This document shows positions 1-8,208 of a stretch of DNA of 64,000 bases, in pieces. The stretch lies in assembly GCA_039800165.1 (NCBI GenBank), contig JBDLRH010000004.1:1-64000 (forward strand), read 5' to 3'. The number at the start of each line of letters is the position of its first letter. Within the stretch, counting starts at the first letter, position 1. The notes beneath the pieces are model-generated. The model made no database searches. It was not told the origin of the DNA and saw only the letters and a list, made by a program, of their open reading frames with translations. The position numbers and the translations under genes were made by a program. Origin of the DNA: JBDLRH01 sp039800165 (GTDB lineage: Bacteria > Pseudomonadota > Gammaproteobacteria > Burkholderiales > Burkholderiaceae_C).

Positions 1-5
1 GCCGT

Positions 6-21
6 GCGTGCGCCCGCACGC
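6..21. terminator. Short GC hairpin after the PAP2 gene
   Basis: Perfect 7-bp inverted repeat (GCGTGCG / CGCACGC) a few bases past the stop codon of the minus-strand PAP2 gene. There is no T tract, so it is only a possible transcript end or RNA 3' stem. Seen directly; function inferred. Confidence 0.25.
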
Positions 22-27
22 GCTCGG

Positions 28-1128
28 CTACGCGCCGGCATCGGCCCACTCGTTGCGTGCCAGCGCCCACAGATGCGCCAGCAAGGGCGAGGCGCGCAGG
101 CGCTGCGTTGCGCGGGCCTGCTCGATCGGGGCGCGCGGGTCGAAGTCCAGCGGCGAGCCATCGTCTGCACGGAAAGCCGGGCCGGCAAAGCGGCGCTCGC
201 GCCAGCGCGGCTGCCCGGCGCAGCGCGCCACGAAGAAGGCGCCCAGCGCTTCGCCCAGCACGCGGCCAGCGGCGCTGTCCACCGGAAAGTGCAGCCCCGC
301 CACGGTGCGGTTGACGGCAATGCGCGCGGCGACGCGCTGCAGCGGCTCACGCACCGCCTGCGCATGGGGCAGCAGGGCATCCAGCACCGCAATGACCGTG
401 TGGATTTCGGTGGCGTGGCCGCTGGGCCAGCTGCTGTGCCCGGGCGTGGGAATCAGCGGCTGGATCTGCGGTGACCAGGCCACCGGGCGCGGACAGGCAA
501 ACACATGCTTGCAGCGCATGTGCACATCCACGGCCAGCATCAGCGCCAGGGTGATCAGCTCCAGCGTGTGGCGGTGGCGGTGCGGCTGCAGCCCGACGAT
601 GCCGGCCCAGAACGGTTGCTGCGAGGGCAGCGCCTGCGCCAGGATCTCGGCTTCGCGTGCGCCGCGCAGGTCGGCGTAGTTCACCACCAAGTCCAGCTGC
701 TCGCGAAAGATGCCTTCGCCCGGCCGCTGCAGCCACGCAATCGGCACCTCGGTCAGCGGCTTGTGGTTCAAATCGACAAAGCCGATGCCCAGCGCATGGG
801 TGCGCGCATCGGCACGAAACACCAGACCCGACAGGAATTCCAGCTCGCAGGCCTGCAGCCGCGGCAGCGCCTCCCAGCGCGTCAGGCGCGCAGCGTCGTC
901 GATGCGGCCCAGCGCCGGTTGCTGCGTGGCGCCCGCGAACGGCCCCACCAGCGATGCGCGGGTGGTTTGCAGCGCGGCGGTGACCACTGCCGCAGGCGAG
1001 GCACCTGCTTCGGCGCCCTGGCCGGCGTAGCCGCCATACCCTCCGTAGCCTCCGTAGCCTCCGTAACCACCGTAGCCCCCATACCCCCCGTAACCACCAT
1101 AGCCTCCGTACCCGCCCAGCCGTGACAT
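28..1128 (-). CDS. PAP2/vanadium haloperoxidase-like protein with N-terminal GGY repeat
   Basis: 366-residue protein of the PAP2 acid phosphatase/vanadium-dependent haloperoxidase superfamily. The phosphate/vanadate-binding signature is present in order: CKHVFACPRP (Lys and Arg), PSGHATEIH (Ser-Gly-His) and NRTVAGLHFPVD (Arg, catalytic His, Asp). There is no obvious membrane segment, which fits the soluble haloperoxidase-like branch better than lipid phosphatases. Residues 5-34 are ten Gly-Gly-Tyr repeats directly after MSRL. The start at 1128 was chosen because an AGGGAG ribosome site lies upstream; the open frame continues to 1467 but that part has no family similarity. It lies 64 bp downstream of the cyclase gene on the same strand. 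Whether it is a phosphatase or a haloperoxidase cannot be told from sequence. Confidence 0.8.
   Translation of the reverse strand: MSRLGGYGGYGGYGGYGGYGGYGGYGGYGGYGGYAGQGAEAGASPAAVVTAALQTTRASLVGPFAGATQQPALGRIDDAARLTRWEALPRLQACELEFLSGLVFRADARTHALGIGFVDLNHKPLTEVPIAWLQRPGEGIFREQLDLVVNYADLRGAREAEILAQALPSQQPFWAGIVGLQPHRHRHTLELITLALMLAVDVHMRCKHVFACPRPVAWSPQIQPLIPTPGHSSWPSGHATEIHTVIAVLDALLPHAQAVREPLQRVAARIAVNRTVAGLHFPVDSAAGRVLGEALGAFFVARCAGQPRWRERRFAGPAFRADDGSPLDFDPRAPIEQARATQRLRASPLLAHLWALARNEWADAGA
1027..1116 (-). repeat. Ten tandem 9-bp units encoding Gly-Gly-Tyr
   Basis: Ten consecutive 9-bp units read as Gly-Gly-Tyr near the N terminus of the PAP2-like protein. Third positions vary (TAC/TAT, GGA/GGC/GGG/GGT), so the repeat is kept at protein level and is not a very recent perfect DNA expansion. 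Whole-unit gain or loss would stay in frame. Confidence 0.95.
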
Positions 1129-1192
1129 CGCTTGTTTCTCCCTGTGATGGCCCTGTGTGACAAATCTGGTGTGCTGTGGTGCTGCCGGTACT

Positions 1193-2998
1193 TCAGCCGG
1201 CTGGCGCGCCCGCTGCGCGCAGCGCCGCCCCGAGCTTGCGAGCGTAGTCGGGTGCTTGTGTGCGCCCCGGAAAGCGCTGCTCAAAGCGCGCCACGGTGAA
1301 CTGCGGATCAAGTTCAAGCAACTGGCGCACGGTGGCCTGCGCATCGCTGGTGCGGCCCGACAGGCTTTGCGCAATCGCCAGCGCGCGGTAAGTAGAGGTG
1401 TGCAGGCGGTTGTGTCGCAGCGAGCGCTGCGCCGCCTGGATCGATTCGTCGTAGCGGCCGGCTGCAATCAGCCCCGAGGCGCTGAGCGAGTCGTAGAAGT
1501 AGCGCAGCGGGTCCAGCGGCGACAGCGCCACCGCGCGCGCCATGTCTTCCACCGCCGGCGCGCCATCGCCCACAAACGCGCTCTTCATGCCCTTGAGCAG
1601 CCAGGCCAGCGACTCATTGGGGTTGGCGCGCAGCGCCTGCAGGTACGAGCGGTCGGCCTCGTCGATGCGACCCATCAGGTTGGTGAGGATGAAGCCGTCG
1701 ATCGTCCACGCCAGGCCGTTGTCCGGGTCGTTGTCGATGGCGCGTGCGCTGTGGCTGCGGGCCAGCTGGGCTTCGCGCTCGACATCGGGCGACCAGCCCT
1801 GTTGCACGCGCAGCACATGCCACTTGGCCAGCCACGCATGGGGCAGTGCGCTGCGGCGGTCGCGCTCGACCAGGTGCTCCAGCATCTCGCGTGCGCGCTC
1901 GAAGTCGCTTAGCTGGTGGCGGTGCATCAGCGCGATGGCCGACAGCAGCAGCGTGTAGCTTTGCAGCGAAGGCATGGACTGCGCCCGTGCGCGCTGCAGC
2001 TCATGCGACAGCAGCGCACGGCTGACCTGCGCAATCAGCGCCGGCACCAGCGCGCCTTGCGCGTCGAACAGCTCGTCGCTGCGGCCCTGCTGGGTATTAG
2101 CCCAGAACACATGGCCGGTGGCGGCATCCACCAGCTCGGCGTACACCGACAGCGACGCCCCGCGGCTGTGGCAATGCCCGTGCAGCAGGTACGACGCACC
2201 CAGGTGCTGCAGCAGCGACTGCGAGCCGGCCGCGCCGGCATGCGCCCAGGCGGCCTGCGTGGACAGGCGAGAGATCACCCGCAGGTCCGGCGAGATGGCC
2301 AGCGATGCGATCAGCCGGTCGGCCAATATCTCGCCCAGCAGCTCTTCACCTGCTTGCGAGGTGCTCAGCACGAAGGGCAGCACTGCGATGGTGGGTCGGT
2401 AGTCCACCCGCACCGCCGCCAGCGGGCGCGCGGTGCTGGCCAGGCCTACCGGCGCAAGGCGAAAGCAGCGCACCGGCTCGCGCAGGTGCTTGAGGTAGCA
2501 GTCGCCCAGGTCTTCCACCTCGGCGTCGAGCCCGGGGGTCAGGCGGTCCTTGAAGGCAGCGGTGGCCACCAGGTCGTGCGGGCCGGCAAAACCGGTCAGG
2601 CGGGCGGTGAGGTTGATGCCTGCGCCGTACACGTCGTTTTCGTCGGCCATGTAGTCGGTCAGGTGCGCCGCCGCGCGCAACGCGATGCGCTGCGGCTCGT
2701 CGACCCCGGCGTTGATGCGCGCCAGCGGCTCGTGCAGTGCAAAGGCCGCGCGCACCGCATCGCGCGCTTGCGGAAAGGCGGCGATCAGCCCGTCGCCCAT
2801 GCTCTTCAGCAGCCGCCCGCCGTGGTGCGGCAGCACCTCGCTGCGCAGCACATGCATGAAGGCGCGCCAGCGCGCGACATGGCCCGCCTCATCGAGCTCC
2901 ATCAGCCGCACCGACTCGACCACGTCGGCAAACAGCAGCGCCTGGGTGTGGCGTTCCAGGGCCTGGGGCAGGTGGGGGGACGGGCTGGCGTCGGGCAT
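1193..2998 (-). CDS. Class III adenylate/guanylate cyclase with TPR domain
   Basis: 601 residues. The N-terminal third is a class III nucleotide cyclase homology domain: LLFADVV near residue 20 supplies the first metal-binding Asp and KSMGDGLIAAF near 65-75 the second metal site and turn. A middle segment resembles the FlgO/TolB-like region found in such proteins (TIAVLPFVLST, then VISRLST). The C-terminal half is helical tetratricopeptide-type repeats (for example DNGLAWTIDGFIL, ANPNESLAWLLKGM). No membrane segment is evident, so it is probably cytoplasmic. It would make cAMP or cGMP, or act as a TPR sensor if inactive; the substrate-specifying residues were not resolved. An AT-rich stretch at 3020-3060 upstream may hold its promoter. 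Confidence 0.8.
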   Translation of the reverse strand: MPDASPSPHLPQALERHTQALLFADVVESVRLMELDEAGHVARWRAFMHVLRSEVLPHHGGRLLKSMGDGLIAAFPQARDAVRAAFALHEPLARINAGVDEPQRIALRAAAHLTDYMADENDVYGAGINLTARLTGFAGPHDLVATAAFKDRLTPGLDAEVEDLGDCYLKHLREPVRCFRLAPVGLASTARPLAAVRVDYRPTIAVLPFVLSTSQAGEELLGEILADRLIASLAISPDLRVISRLSTQAAWAHAGAAGSQSLLQHLGASYLLHGHCHSRGASLSVYAELVDAATGHVFWANTQQGRSDELFDAQGALVPALIAQVSRALLSHELQRARAQSMPSLQSYTLLLSAIALMHRHQLSDFERAREMLEHLVERDRRSALPHAWLAKWHVLRVQQGWSPDVEREAQLARSHSARAIDNDPDNGLAWTIDGFILTNLMGRIDEADRSYLQALRANPNESLAWLLKGMKSAFVGDGAPAVEDMARAVALSPLDPLRYFYDSLSASGLIAAGRYDESIQAAQRSLRHNRLHTSTYRALAIAQSLSGRTSDAQATVRQLLELDPQFTVARFEQRFPGRTQAPDYARKLGAALRAAGAPAG

Positions 2999-3168
2999 GA
3001 GGGAAGAACCTCGAGCCCGAAATGTAACTTAATGTGAGTAAATTGTGAAATTGTTCGCAACCCGGGCGCGATGGCCCCGGGTGTGACGCGGCGGCTTCGG
3101 CGGCTTGCACAGCGCGGCGCCCGCGCCTGGCGGGGCCGCTTGGGCGGCGTGCTACACTCGCGCGCTTT

Positions 3169-3245
3169 GCGGCTGTAGCTCAGTTGGATAGAGTACTTGG
3201 CTACGAACCAAGGGGTCGTGGGTTCGAATCCTGCCAGCCGCGCCA
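3169..3245 (+). tRNA. tRNA-Arg (anticodon ACG)
   Basis: 77-nt cloverleaf including encoded CCA. Acceptor stem GCGGCTG/CAGCCGC, D-arm TAGCTCAGTTGGATAGAGTA, anticodon stem CTTGG/CCAAG around the loop CTACGAA (anticodon ACG), and T-loop GGTTCGAATCC. A TACACT -10-like box lies about 10 bp upstream. Confidence 0.96.
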
Positions 3246-3250
3246 ATACG

Positions 3251-3285
3251 AAAAGCCTCGCGTCCACACGGCGCGGGGCTTTTTT
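3251..3285 (+). terminator. Rho-independent terminator after tRNA-Arg
   Basis: Inverted repeat AAAAGCC-CGCG ... CGCG-GGCTTTT followed by a run of T. It begins 5 bp after the tRNA CCA end and should terminate the tRNA transcript. Confidence 0.85.
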
Positions 3286-3436
3286 CTTGGCCGCATCGCC
3301 CGAAATGGGCGGTCGCCCGTGCCCTTATCGCGCGTTCGTACGCGCCGTGCCTTCCCAGAATCCGCTCCACGGCCCGGAGTGATTCCGAACCGCAGACCAG
3401 CCCGACGGTCGGCGCTGGCGAACACGGAGCACACAC
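3286..3436 (+). other. Flagellin leader region
   Basis: 151 bp between the tRNA terminator and the flagellin start. A flagellar sigma-28 promoter (TAAA plus GCCGATAA) was sought and no convincing copy was found. A weak GGAG-type ribosome site precedes the ATG. Confidence 0.4.
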
Positions 3437-4327
3437 ATGGCATCCACGATCAATACCAATGCGATCTCCATGAACGCGCAGCGCAACCTGGCCGCCACGC
3501 AGTCGTCGCTGGCCACCTCGATGCAGCGCCTGTCATCGGGCCTCAGGGTCAACAGCGCACGCGACGACGCGGCCGGCCTGGCCATCGCCGAGCGCATGAA
3601 TGCGCAGGCACGCGGCATGGCGGTGGCCGCCCGCAACGCCAACGACGCGATTTCGCTGGCGCAGACGGCCGAAGGCGCGCTCGGCCAGGTCAGTGACCTG
3701 CTACAGCGCATGCGCGAACTGGCGGTGCAGTCGGCCAACGCCACCAACAACGCCACTGACCGCGCCAGCCTGCACGCCGAGTTTGCGCAGCTGCAGGCCG
3801 AGATCAAGCGCACGCTGGAAAACGGCAGCTTCAACGGCATTTCGCTGTTCGGCAACACCGGCACGGTGGACTTCCAGGTGGGGGCAGGCAGCAGTGCCAA
3901 CGACGTGGTCAGCGTGAGCCAGAACGCGCTGACCGGCGGCACGGGCGGCACCTCTGGCGCGCTCGACCCCGACCCGAGCGTCGACACCTCGGACACGGTA
4001 CTGGCCACCATCACCGACGTTTCGGCGATCGACACCGATGCGACCGCTGCCACCAACGCGATCAAGGACATCGACATCGCGCTGGACCGCATCAACAGCG
4101 AGCGCGCCACCTACGGCGCCGCAATGAACCGCTTTGAGGCCATCATCTCCACGCTGGCGGTCAGCATCGAGAACACGCAGGCCGCGCGCGGGCGCATCGT
4201 TGATGCCGACTTCGCGGTGGAGACCGCCAACCTGGCGCGTGCGCAGATCCTGCAGCAGGCCGGCACCGCGATGGTGGCGCAGGCCAACCAGGTGCCGCAG
4301 ACGGTGCTGGCGCTGCTCAACCGCTGA
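3437..4327 (+). CDS. fliC: Flagellin
   Basis: 296-residue flagellin, the filament subunit. The N-terminal D0/D1 region (INTNAISMNAQRNL, then LSSGLRVNSARDDAAGLAIAERM) and the C-terminal D1/D0 region (TQAARGRIVDADFAVETANL ending VLALLNR) are both complete. The variable centre is only about 60 residues, Asp/Thr/Gly-rich, so this is a short flagellin. No other flagellar genes (fliD, fliS, flg) are nearby; it stands alone between tRNA-Arg and greB. It may be an additional or alternative flagellin. Product assignment is secure; the gene symbol is by family only. Confidence 0.92.
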   Translation: MASTINTNAISMNAQRNLAATQSSLATSMQRLSSGLRVNSARDDAAGLAIAERMNAQARGMAVAARNANDAISLAQTAEGALGQVSDLLQRMRELAVQSANATNNATDRASLHAEFAQLQAEIKRTLENGSFNGISLFGNTGTVDFQVGAGSSANDVVSVSQNALTGGTGGTSGALDPDPSVDTSDTVLATITDVSAIDTDATAATNAIKDIDIALDRINSERATYGAAMNRFEAIISTLAVSIENTQAARGRIVDADFAVETANLARAQILQQAGTAMVAQANQVPQTVLALLNR

Positions 4328-4337
4328 GGCGGGCCGC

Positions 4338-4355
4338 GCGCCGCGCCTGCGGCGC
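4338..4355. terminator. GC hairpin after flagellin
   Basis: Perfect 7-bp stem (GCGCCGC / GCGGCGC) with a 4-nt loop, 11 bp past the flagellin stop codon. No T tract follows, so it is a weak candidate for a transcript end. Confidence 0.35.
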
Positions 4356-4409
4356 CCGCTGCGCTGCCTGCAGGGCCACAGGCCGCGGGGTCGCTATGCT
4401 TGCGGCCCG

Positions 4410-4958
4410 ATGAGCAAGGCCTTCACCCGCGAGAGCGACCACGACGAGGACGACGAGCCCGGGCTGCCGCCGCTGCCCGCGGGCACGCGCAACTACATCA
4501 CGCCGCAGGGCTACGCGCGGCTGCGCGCCGAGCTGCTGGAGCTGATCGACCACGAGCGGCCCAAGGTGGTGGAGGTGGTGCACTGGGCAGCCAGCAACGG
4601 CGACCGCTCGGAAAACGGCGACTACCTGTACGGCAAGAAGCGCCTGCGCGAGATCGACCGGCGCATCCGCTTCCTGACCAAGCGGCTGGAGATCGCCGAG
4701 GTGACCGACCCGTCGGTGCATCACGGCAGCGATCAGGTGTTCTTCGGCGCCACCGTCACCTATGCAGACGATCTGGGCGACGAGCGCAGCGTCACCATCA
4801 TGGGCATCGACGAAGCCGACAGCGCCAGCGGCCAGGTGAGCTGGATTGCGCCGGTGGCGCGGGCGCTGCTCAAGGCACGCGAGGGCGATGTGGTGCGGCT
4901 GCCCACGCCGGCGGGCGTGCGCGAGCTGGAGATCCTGAAGGTCAGCTACCCGGGCTAG
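4410..4958 (+). CDS. greB: Transcription elongation factor GreB
   Basis: 182 residues. It rescues backtracked RNA polymerase by stimulating transcript cleavage. The N-terminal coiled-coil finger carries the GreB-type segment NYITPQGYARLRAELLEL and the tip acidic pair in NGDRSENGDYLYGKKRLREI; the C-terminal FKBP-like half includes VFFGATVTYADD and ISWIAPVARALL-like sequence. The start at 4410 gives the usual GreB N terminus after a short acidic stretch (HDEDDE). It is convergent with spoT, with 36 bp between stops. Confidence 0.93.
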   Translation: MSKAFTRESDHDEDDEPGLPPLPAGTRNYITPQGYARLRAELLELIDHERPKVVEVVHWAASNGDRSENGDYLYGKKRLREIDRRIRFLTKRLEIAEVTDPSVHHGSDQVFFGATVTYADDLGDERSVTIMGIDEADSASGQVSWIAPVARALLKAREGDVVRLPTPAGVRELEILKVSYPG

Positions 4959-4994
4959 GGCGACCGGCCTGCGCCACGCTGGCGCGCAAGCGAG

Positions 4995-7262
4995 TCAGCT
5001 GTCGCGCGACTCGGCGGGCGCGTTGATGCGGCTGGCGCGCAGCACCGAGGGCGTGCGCTTCAACGTGCGCAGCACCGCTTCGAGGTGCTGGGTGTCGCGC
5101 AGCGCCACCACGAAGCGCAGGTCGGTGGCTTCCTGTGCGGCTTCTTCGCCCATGTCCACATGCACGATGTCGGCCTCGGCCGAGGCGAAGGCCTGCGCCA
5201 CGCGCGCCAGCACACCCTTGCCGTTGGAGACGGTGACCACCACGCCGGCCTCGAAGGTGCGCGCCGGCTCGTCGGACCATTCCACCGCGATGAAGCGCTC
5301 GCTGTCCTTGTGCTGCAGGCGCCGCGCCACCGCGCAGCCGGCGGTGTGCACCACCAGCCCTTCGCCGCGGCCGAGGTAGCCGACGATGACATCGCCCGGC
5401 AGCGGGCGGCAGCAGCTGGCGTATTGCACCGACGCGTTCTCGCTGCCGTCCACCGTGATCGCGCCTTGCGACACGTTCTCGTGTGCGGTGAAGCGCTCGC
5501 GCGTCATCAGCAGTGCGTCGGGTTTTTCGCCGCGCTCGGCCATCAGGTTGGCAATGCGCTTGGCCACGATGCTGGCCACGCGCCGGCCCAGGCCGACGTC
5601 GGTGAGCAGTTCGCCACGCGAGCGGTTGCCGGTGAAGCGCAGCACCCGCTCCCACAGGGCGTGGTGGGCTTCGTCGTCCTCGGGCATGCGCTCGATGCCC
5701 TCGGCACGCAGCGCCTGCGCCAGCATCTTCAGGCCCAGATCCTGCGATTCGGCCTGCGCCAGCGTCTTGAGGTGATGGCGGATCTTCGATCGCGCGCGGC
5801 CGGTGCGCACGAAGGCCAGCCACGCCGGGTTGGGCGCCGACACCGGCGCAGTCACCACCTCGACCACATCGCCGTTCTTGAGTTCGGTGCGCAGCGGCAC
5901 CTGCTCGCCGTTGATGCGCGCGGCCACCGCATGGTCGCCCACATCGCTGTGGATGGCGTAGGCAAAGTCCACCACGGTGGCGCCACGCGGCATGGCCATG
6001 ATCTGGCTGCGCGGGGTGAACACGTACACCGCGTCGGGGAACAGGTCGATCTTGACGTGGTCCCAGAACTCGGCGGCGTCGCGGGTTTCGCGCTGGATGT
6101 CCAGCAGCGACTGCAGCCACTGCGTGCCCAGGCGGTCGGCGTGCGGCGCATCGGGGGCGCTGGCCTTGTACAGCCAGTGCGCGGCCACGCCGGACTCGGC
6201 CACCAGGTGCATCGCCTCGGTGCGCATCTGGAACTCGACGTTGATGCCCGAGGGCCCGACCAGCGTGGTGTGCAGCGACTGGTAGCCGTTGAGCTTGGGG
6301 ATCGCGATGTGGTCCTTGAACTTGCCCGGCACCGGCTTGTACAGCTGGTGCAGCACGCCGATGGCGGTGTAGCAGTCGATCACCTCGGGCACGATGACGC
6401 GAAAGCCGTAGATGTCGGTCACCTGCGCAAAGCTCAGGTGCTTTTCGTCCATCTTGCGGTAGATGGAGTAGAGCGTCTTCTCGCGCCCGGAGATGCGCAC
6501 CTTCAGGCCCGCCTGCTCGAACGCCGATTCCACCTCGCGCTGCACCTTCTGGATCAGGTCGCGCTGGCGGCTGCGCGAGCGCTGCACCGCCTTGCCCAGC
6601 ACCGCATGGCGCCACGGGCGCAGGTGGCGGAAGGCCAGTTCCTGCAGCTCGCGGTAGGTCTGGTTCAGGCCCAGGCGGTGGGCGATGGGTGCGTAGATCT
6701 CCAGCGTCTCGCCCGCAATGCGTGCCCACTTGCTGCGCGGCACGTCTTCGAGCGTGCGCATGTTGTGGGTGCGGTCGGCCAGCTTGATCAGGATGACGCG
6801 CACGTCGCGCGCCATCGCCAGCAGCATCTTGCGGAACGATTCGGCCTGGCTTTCCTCGCGGGTGTCGAACTGCAGCCGGTCGAGCTTGGTCAGGCCGTCC
6901 ACCAGCTCGGCCACCGGCGCGCCGAAGCGCTCGATCAGCTCGGGCTTGGTCACGCCGCAATCCTCAATCGCGTCGTGCAGCAGCGCGGCCATCAGCGCCT
7001 GCGCGTCCAGCTTCCATTGCGCGCACTGCGCGGCCACCGCAATCGGGTGGGTGATGTAGGGCTCGCCGTTGGCGCGCAGCTGGCCCAGGTGGGCCTCGTC
7101 GGCAAAGCGGTAGGCGCGGCGCACCTGGTCGACGTCTTGCGCGTCGAGGTAGTCCATCGCCGAGGTGAGCGCGGCAAAGCTCGCCGCCGCGGCATTGGCG
7201 GCGGGGCTCGGCACGGTGGCGTCCGGGCGTCGGCCGGGCGCGGGCTGGAGCACGGCGCTCAT
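4995..7262 (-). CDS. spoT: Bifunctional (p)ppGpp synthetase/hydrolase SpoT
   Basis: 755 residues. HD hydrolase domain first (THPIAVAAQ, HDAIEDCG, IKLADRTHNMRTL), then the synthetase domain (DIYGFRVIVPEV, FKDHIAIPKLNGYQSLHTT), TGS (VYVFTPRSQIMAMPRGATVVDFAY), zinc-finger/helical region (SVQYASCCRPLPGD) and C-terminal ACT. The intact HD motif and the basic FKD-type synthetase motif mark the bifunctional SpoT class rather than monofunctional RelA. The start was set at 7262 because the upstream in-frame ATG at 7310 lies inside the rpoZ terminator. It forms the usual gmk-rpoZ-spoT order. Confidence 0.95.
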   Translation of the reverse strand: MSAVLQPAPGRRPDATVPSPAANAAAASFAALTSAMDYLDAQDVDQVRRAYRFADEAHLGQLRANGEPYITHPIAVAAQCAQWKLDAQALMAALLHDAIEDCGVTKPELIERFGAPVAELVDGLTKLDRLQFDTREESQAESFRKMLLAMARDVRVILIKLADRTHNMRTLEDVPRSKWARIAGETLEIYAPIAHRLGLNQTYRELQELAFRHLRPWRHAVLGKAVQRSRSRQRDLIQKVQREVESAFEQAGLKVRISGREKTLYSIYRKMDEKHLSFAQVTDIYGFRVIVPEVIDCYTAIGVLHQLYKPVPGKFKDHIAIPKLNGYQSLHTTLVGPSGINVEFQMRTEAMHLVAESGVAAHWLYKASAPDAPHADRLGTQWLQSLLDIQRETRDAAEFWDHVKIDLFPDAVYVFTPRSQIMAMPRGATVVDFAYAIHSDVGDHAVAARINGEQVPLRTELKNGDVVEVVTAPVSAPNPAWLAFVRTGRARSKIRHHLKTLAQAESQDLGLKMLAQALRAEGIERMPEDDEAHHALWERVLRFTGNRSRGELLTDVGLGRRVASIVAKRIANLMAERGEKPDALLMTRERFTAHENVSQGAITVDGSENASVQYASCCRPLPGDVIVGYLGRGEGLVVHTAGCAVARRLQHKDSERFIAVEWSDEPARTFEAGVVVTVSNGKGVLARVAQAFASAEADIVHVDMGEEAAQEATDLRFVVALRDTQHLEAVLRTLKRTPSVLRASRINAPAESRDS

Positions 7263-7295
7263 CGCTGCATGGTACCGCGCCGTGCGGGACCCGCC

Positions 7296-7326
7296 AAAAA
7301 CAAAGGGCACCGCGCGGGTGCCCTTC
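7296..7326 (-). terminator. Terminator between rpoZ and spoT
   Basis: On the minus strand AAGGGCACC - loop - GGTGCCCTT is followed by TGTTTTTGG, a rho-independent terminator shape. It lies 22 bp past the rpoZ stop and ahead of spoT, so spoT is fed by read-through or its own promoter. Confidence 0.75.
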
Positions 7327-7347
7327 GGGGGGTGGAAGGCAGTCGGG

Positions 7348-7551
7348 TCAGCCCGGAACCTTCTTGAGCATTTCGATGCCGATCTTGCCGGCGGCGATTT
7401 CGCGCAGCGCGGTCACGCCGGGCTTGTTGGCGCTTTCGATCTTGGGCGTGTGGCCCTGGCTCAGCATGCGCGCACGATAGGTGGCGCACAGCACCAGCTG
7501 GAAGCGGTTGGGGATCTGCTCGAGGCAGTCTTCAACGGTGATGCGGGCCAT
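7348..7551 (-). CDS. rpoZ: RNA polymerase omega subunit
   Basis: 67 residues beginning MARITVEDCLEQIPNRFQLV, the conserved omega start; the betaproteobacterial form is shorter than that of E. coli. It helps assemble the beta' subunit and takes part in ppGpp binding by RNA polymerase. The start at 7551 is fixed by the conserved N terminus even though the frame extends upstream. It sits 19 bp after gmk. Confidence 0.95.
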   Translation of the reverse strand: MARITVEDCLEQIPNRFQLVLCATYRARMLSQGHTPKIESANKPGVTALREIAAGKIGIEMLKKVPG

Positions 7552-7570
7552 GCGGAACTCCGGACAAGGG

Positions 7571-8200
7571 TCAAAGGGGTTGATCGATGCGCAGCGCAGA
7601 GAAGGTGGCGGCGCGGGCGCGGCGCTGGGCGGCATATTTGAGCCGCTGCGCATGAACAATTGCTTTCAGGTCGAACAGCGCTCGTTCAAATACTTCATTG
7701 ATTATAACGAAGTCGAATTCCCGGGCGCGGGCCATCTCTTCGGCGGCATTGCGAAGCCGCAGTTCGATCACCTCGGGCGAATCCTCGCCGCGCCGCTCCA
7801 GCCGCGAGCGCAGCTCTTCCCAGCTGGGCGGCAGAATGAACACCAGCACCGCGTTGGCAAACAGCTTCTTGATCTGCAGCGCACCCTGCCAGTCGATTTC
7901 GAGGATGACATCGCCGCCCTCGGCGATGCGGTCTTCGATCGCCTTGCGCGAGGTGCCGTAGCGGTGGCCATGCACATTCTCCCACTCGAAAAAGGCGTTG
8001 GAGGCAACCATGGCGTCGAACTCGGCGGCAGAGACGAAGTAGTACTCGCGGCCGTGCTTTTCCTGGCCGCGCGGCGCGCGGGTGGTGTGCGAAATCGACG
8101 GCTGGACGCCGTGGTCGAGCTCCATCAGCGCCTTGACCAGGCTGGACTTGCCGGCCCCGCTGGGCGCGGCCACGACGTAGAGGTTGCCGGGGAAATCCAT
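7571..8200 (-). CDS. gmk: Guanylate kinase
   Basis: 209 residues; phosphorylates GMP to GDP. Walker A-type loop APSGAGKSSL at residues 12-21, GMP-binding SISHTTRAPRGQEKHGREYYF, and LEIDWQGALQIKK. The start at 8200 (MDFPGNLYVV) matches the family start; the frame runs upstream only because it overlaps yicC in another phase. Lies 8 bp after yicC, in an operon with rpoZ. Confidence 0.96.
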   Translation of the reverse strand: MDFPGNLYVVAAPSGAGKSSLVKALMELDHGVQPSISHTTRAPRGQEKHGREYYFVSAAEFDAMVASNAFFEWENVHGHRYGTSRKAIEDRIAEGGDVILEIDWQGALQIKKLFANAVLVFILPPSWEELRSRLERRGEDSPEVIELRLRNAAEEMARAREFDFVIINEVFERALFDLKAIVHAQRLKYAAQRRARAATFSALRIDQPL

Positions 8201-8208
8201 GCCTGTGC

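Noticed and set aside
1027..1116. Short regular repeat that might be mistaken for a CRISPR array
   Set aside because: 9-bp units without spacers, in frame inside a protein gene. No CRISPR array or cas gene was seen anywhere.
1129..1467. N-terminal extension of the PAP2-like protein
   Set aside because: The open frame reaches 1467 but overlaps the cyclase gene on the same strand, and a good ribosome site supports the start at 1128.
3286..3436. Flagellar sigma-28 promoter
   Set aside because: No TAAA/GCCGATAA pair with correct spacing could be found.
7263..7310. Upstream start for SpoT at 7310
   Set aside because: That ATG lies within the rho-independent terminator after rpoZ, and the extra residues are not family-like.
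5085..7367. Very long open frame on the plus strand opposite spoT
   Set aside because: Its translation is low-complexity Gly/Arg/His-rich with no family motif, while the minus-strand SpoT is fully conserved. It is a GC-driven shadow.
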